Of a stretch of DNA of 7,692 bases, positions 5,473-7,692 are shown one piece after another. Each line of letters begins with the position of its first letter. Positions within the stretch are counted from its first letter, which is position 1. Position numbers and translations under genes: made by a program. The DNA comes from Anaerolineales bacterium UBA3001. GTDB taxonomy: Bacteria; Chloroflexota; Anaerolineae; Anaerolineales; UBA11657. The DNA lies in contig DDZT01000095.1 in assembly GCA_002346435.1 (NCBI GenBank), forward strand, positions 1 through 7,692. The letters run 5' to 3'. The notes under the pieces were generated by a model. That model saw only the letters and a program-made list of their open reading frames with translations. It was not told the DNA's origin and searched no databases.

Positions 5473-7426
5473 TATTGTCGCAGTTTATAGAACCAATATT
5501 TGCTATAGAATACCCCGGTAGTTTTGAGATATCTTTATGAAGTTCTGGGTCATGAAGCAGTTCTAATAGCGATTTGATTAATTCGGTTTCATAGTGTACA
5601 TGTGGTATTACTAAATCGTAGTGTTCTGTAGCGAGGGGTATAAAATCTAGATCTAGAGCAATCGTAGCAGCGTGAATGCCTACACCAACATCGGATGCAC
5701 CTGAAGCTACGGCGGATGCTACAGTAAGATGTGTATATTGTTCTCGTATGTATCCAGATACATCATTAGAGCTCATTTCATTTTTCTCCAGCTGATAATC
5801 GAGAAACACTCGAGTACCAGCACCACGTTGCCTATTGATGAATGTGATATCTGAACGCGCCAGATCAGTGATCGAACGTATATTTTTTGGATTGCCTTTG
5901 GGTACTATGAGGCCTTGCTCTCTTTCTACGAGCGATATTATCTTAGCAGGTGTATCTGGCATATATTGTTTTATATAAGATAGATTGTATTCGCCTGATG
6001 ATGGATCAAGTAAATGGCATCCTGCAATGTGGCATTCTTCTCTTTTGAGTGCTACTAGTCCACTGATGCTTCCAACATTGGCTGAAACTAATCTTAATCC
6101 TTTGAATTTATCTGCGAGATGTTGTGCTAGGAGGTCTAAGGTTAGATCGTGCGATCCTATAACAACTATCGTGCGGTTGATTTGCTCTGGATGTCTGTAT
6201 AAATTAACATGTACTATGGATTTGTCGGGATGCCCTTCGGAAAAGCGCGGTATACGTACTATGCCGTCAGCTCGTACCAAAGATGAAATCACACCTGCTC
6301 CTCGTGAAAGGGGGGTTGCTATAATTTCGCCAGCCACATTGCCAACTGCAACTCTCATATATTCATCATCTCCTACAGGCGAGAGTACTTTGCGAGGTAG
6401 GGTAGCTTCTAAAGTGAGAGGCTCGTATGATGGTATTCCCTGCCATTGAGCTAGTAGAGGTTCGACTAAGATTTCCCCAGTTAGAACAGTGCTTACAGGA
6501 TATCCAGGTACTCCAATTACTGGAGTTGGTTTTGGAGCTTTCTGTGAAGCATTAATTAGTCCTAGAATTACTGGGTGGCCTGGTCTTACTGCTATTCCAT
6601 GAACTAGTACAGTGCCTATTTCTGATATTGCCTCGGCTGAGTAGTCCTTTGATCCTCTAGATGAGCCAGCATTTAATAGAATTAGATCATGATTTTCAGA
6701 GGCCGTTAGTAATGCTGCTCTAATTGCTTCCATCTGATCTGGTACTGATGGCCATCGGGTGGATACTGCATCCCATTGGTTTGCCTGCGCTGCAAGCATA
6801 AGTGAGTTGTATTCTATGATTTGTCCTGGCTCTACGTGGCTGCCTACCTCTACAAGTTCGTCACCGGTGGGTATGATGGCTACGCGAGCTAGGCGTCGTA
6901 CTGCGACTTGATGATGGCCGGATGCGGCTATTGCCCCAATGTCTACTGGTCTAATACGATGGTTCGATGGTAATACCAGTTCACTTGCAACCATATCTTC
7001 TCCCATTGTGCGTACATGTTGCCATGGCGAAGATGATTTTTGGAATTGTATAGTGTGTATGCTAGTAGATTTATCGACTTGTACGTTCTCTATAGGTATG
7101 ACAGCATCTGACCAAATAGGTATGGGGTTTCCTGTATCAACATATAGAGCTTGTTTGGGGATTGGCAGTGATCCAGGCGCTGTTTCACTTGCGGCATTGG
7201 TCGTAGATGAGTGGACTGCGTATCCATCCATAGCGGCGGAGTGATAGTGTGGTGCTGATATCAAGGCCCATATTGGTTCTGAAGTGACGCGACCGCAGGC
7301 TAAATGAAGCTCTACATTTTCGCTAGATAATGGACGGTATATATTATGTTCAGAGAGTGTTTTTTGCCAGTGCTCTTGAGCCTCAGATAATGGTATGTCT
7401 TCCAAATATATATTCCGGTTTTTCAT
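5459..7426 (-). CDS. Molybdopterin molybdotransferase MoeA fused to PBP-like domain
   Basis: This 655-residue fusion has two parts. Residues 1-410 are MoeA, which inserts molybdate (or tungstate) into adenylylated molybdopterin. Landmarks are HSAAMDGYAV (62-71), DTGNPIP (97-103), MGEDM (141-145), TGDELV (187-192), NAGSSRGSKDY (252-262), RPGHP (281-285) and GVPGYPVS (305-312). The NAGSS and PGYP versions replace the usual GG-S and PGNP, which I recall as typical of PBP-fused MoeAs. Residues about 418-640 resemble the PBP-like domain (PF12727) found in such MoeAs and in molybdate-related regulators: IGSHD, NVGSISGL (450-457), AGCHLLDPSSGEYN (468-481), NRQRGAGTR (531-539) and GVGIHAA (581-587). 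The domain probably senses or presents an oxyanion or cofactor, an inference from the fold. There is no signal peptide, so it acts in the cytosol. It lies 73 nt downstream of another moeA. The stop is TAA. Confidence 0.92.
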   Translation of the reverse strand: MKNRNIYLEDIPLSEAQEHWQKTLSEHNIYRPLSSENVELHLACGRVTSEPIWALISAPHYHSAAMDGYAVHSSTTNAASETAPGSLPIPKQALYVDTGNPIPIWSDAVIPIENVQVDKSTSIHTIQFQKSSSPWQHVRTMGEDMVASELVLPSNHRIRPVDIGAIAASGHHQVAVRRLARVAIIPTGDELVEVGSHVEPGQIIEYNSLMLAAQANQWDAVSTRWPSVPDQMEAIRAALLTASENHDLILLNAGSSRGSKDYSAEAISEIGTVLVHGIAVRPGHPVILGLINASQKAPKPTPVIGVPGYPVSTVLTGEILVEPLLAQWQGIPSYEPLTLEATLPRKVLSPVGDDEYMRVAVGNVAGEIIATPLSRGAGVISSLVRADGIVRIPRFSEGHPDKSIVHVNLYRHPEQINRTIVVIGSHDLTLDLLAQHLADKFKGLRLVSANVGSISGLVALKREECHIAGCHLLDPSSGEYNLSYIKQYMPDTPAKIISLVEREQGLIVPKGNPKNIRSITDLARSDITFINRQRGAGTRVFLDYQLEKNEMSSNDVSGYIREQYTHLTVASAVASGASDVGVGIHAATIALDLDFIPLATEHYDLVIPHVHYETELIKSLLELLHDPELHKDISKLPGYSIANIGSINCDNTSTQ

Positions 7427-7499
7427 GGTGGATTATCTCGGCTGTGGGTTTTGTCAGTGATATGAATAAAGTGTTGCTGATATCTTTTCTGTTGGCTAG

Positions 7500-7692
7500 T
7501 TAATACAAGTGCACCTGAACTGTAGTGCCCTGTATTAAGCCATTAGAGTTTATAGGTACGATTACTAAGCCGGTAGATCGTACTAGGGTGAAGATTAGAT
7601 TAGATTTTCCAAACACTGGTTCCGCCAAGGTTTTTCCGTCTATGGTTTTTATTAGTACGGGCACATGGTCTTCGCGTCCAGCAATTGATGGT
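7500..7692 (-). CDS. moeA: MoeA molybdopterin molybdotransferase, C-terminal part (partial)
   Basis: Only the last 63 codons and the TAA stop are inside the window; the gene continues beyond position 7692. The fragment begins PSIAGREDHVPV and contains PVFGKSNLIFTLVRSTGLV and a final IQGTTVQVHLY. This is the C-terminal MoeA region (KSGLI-x-TLV-x-A-x-GL pattern, then the small beta domain that ends the protein). It ends at the usual MoeA C-terminus with no PBP-like extension, so it is a conventional paralogue of the fusion gene downstream. The 73-nt spacing and shared strand suggest one molybdenum-cofactor operon. Completeness and metal preference (Mo or W) cannot be judged from this piece. Confidence 0.85.
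   Translation of the reverse strand, partial: PSIAGREDHVPVLIKTIDGKTLAEPVFGKSNLIFTLVRSTGLVIVPINSNGLIQGTTVQVHLY

Noticed and set aside
5985..7244. Plus-strand ORFs inside the MoeA-PBP gene
   Set aside because: They lie antisense to conserved MoeA and PBP-domain motifs, and their translations show no domain logic.

Overview
The window is bacterial and has moderate-to-low GC. The best guess is a Chloroflexota-like organism. The guess rests on two lipoproteins whose lipobox is followed by a long Thr/Pro linker, a stalk common in that phylum, together with an EGY-type site-2 protease and a MoeA fused to a periplasmic-binding-protein-like domain. No rRNA or other phylogenetic marker is present, so the phylum is an inference.

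Layout. Left block (1-3637, all minus strand, in transcription order): a metzincin-type metalloprotease lipoprotein (3637-2654), a possible 24-codon ORF (2634-2560) overlapping a 69-residue unknown protein (2563-2354), a gluzincin-like lipoprotein (2266-1004) and an FkbM-family methyltransferase (991-86). Gaps are short, so much of this could be one transcript. It reads as a cell-surface or accessory cassette.

Middle block (3638-4248): three minus-strand tRNA genes, Phe(GAA), Gly(GCC) and Cys(GCA), behind a near-consensus promoter (TTGACA, 17 nt, TAGAAT). Divergent from them is selC, the selenocysteine tRNA(UCA), on the plus strand with its own TTGACG / TATGCT promoter. None of the four encodes its CCA end.

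Right block (4249-7692): a plus-strand M50/EGY-like intramembrane metalloprotease overlaps by 14 bp, tail to tail, with a minus-strand 655-residue MoeA-PBP fusion. Upstream of the fusion is the last part of a second, conventional MoeA running off the window edge.

How it may fit together: the two moeA genes serve molybdenum or tungsten cofactor assembly, and selC supplies selenocysteine. Sec-containing formate dehydrogenases and related Mo/W oxidoreductases need both, so their proximity suggests a shared physiological theme. No selA, selB, selD, SECIS element or Sec enzyme is visible here. The least explained part is the left block: two unrelated secreted zinc-protease-like lipoproteins, small unknown ORFs and a methyltransferase, starting 24 nt after a tRNA-Cys.
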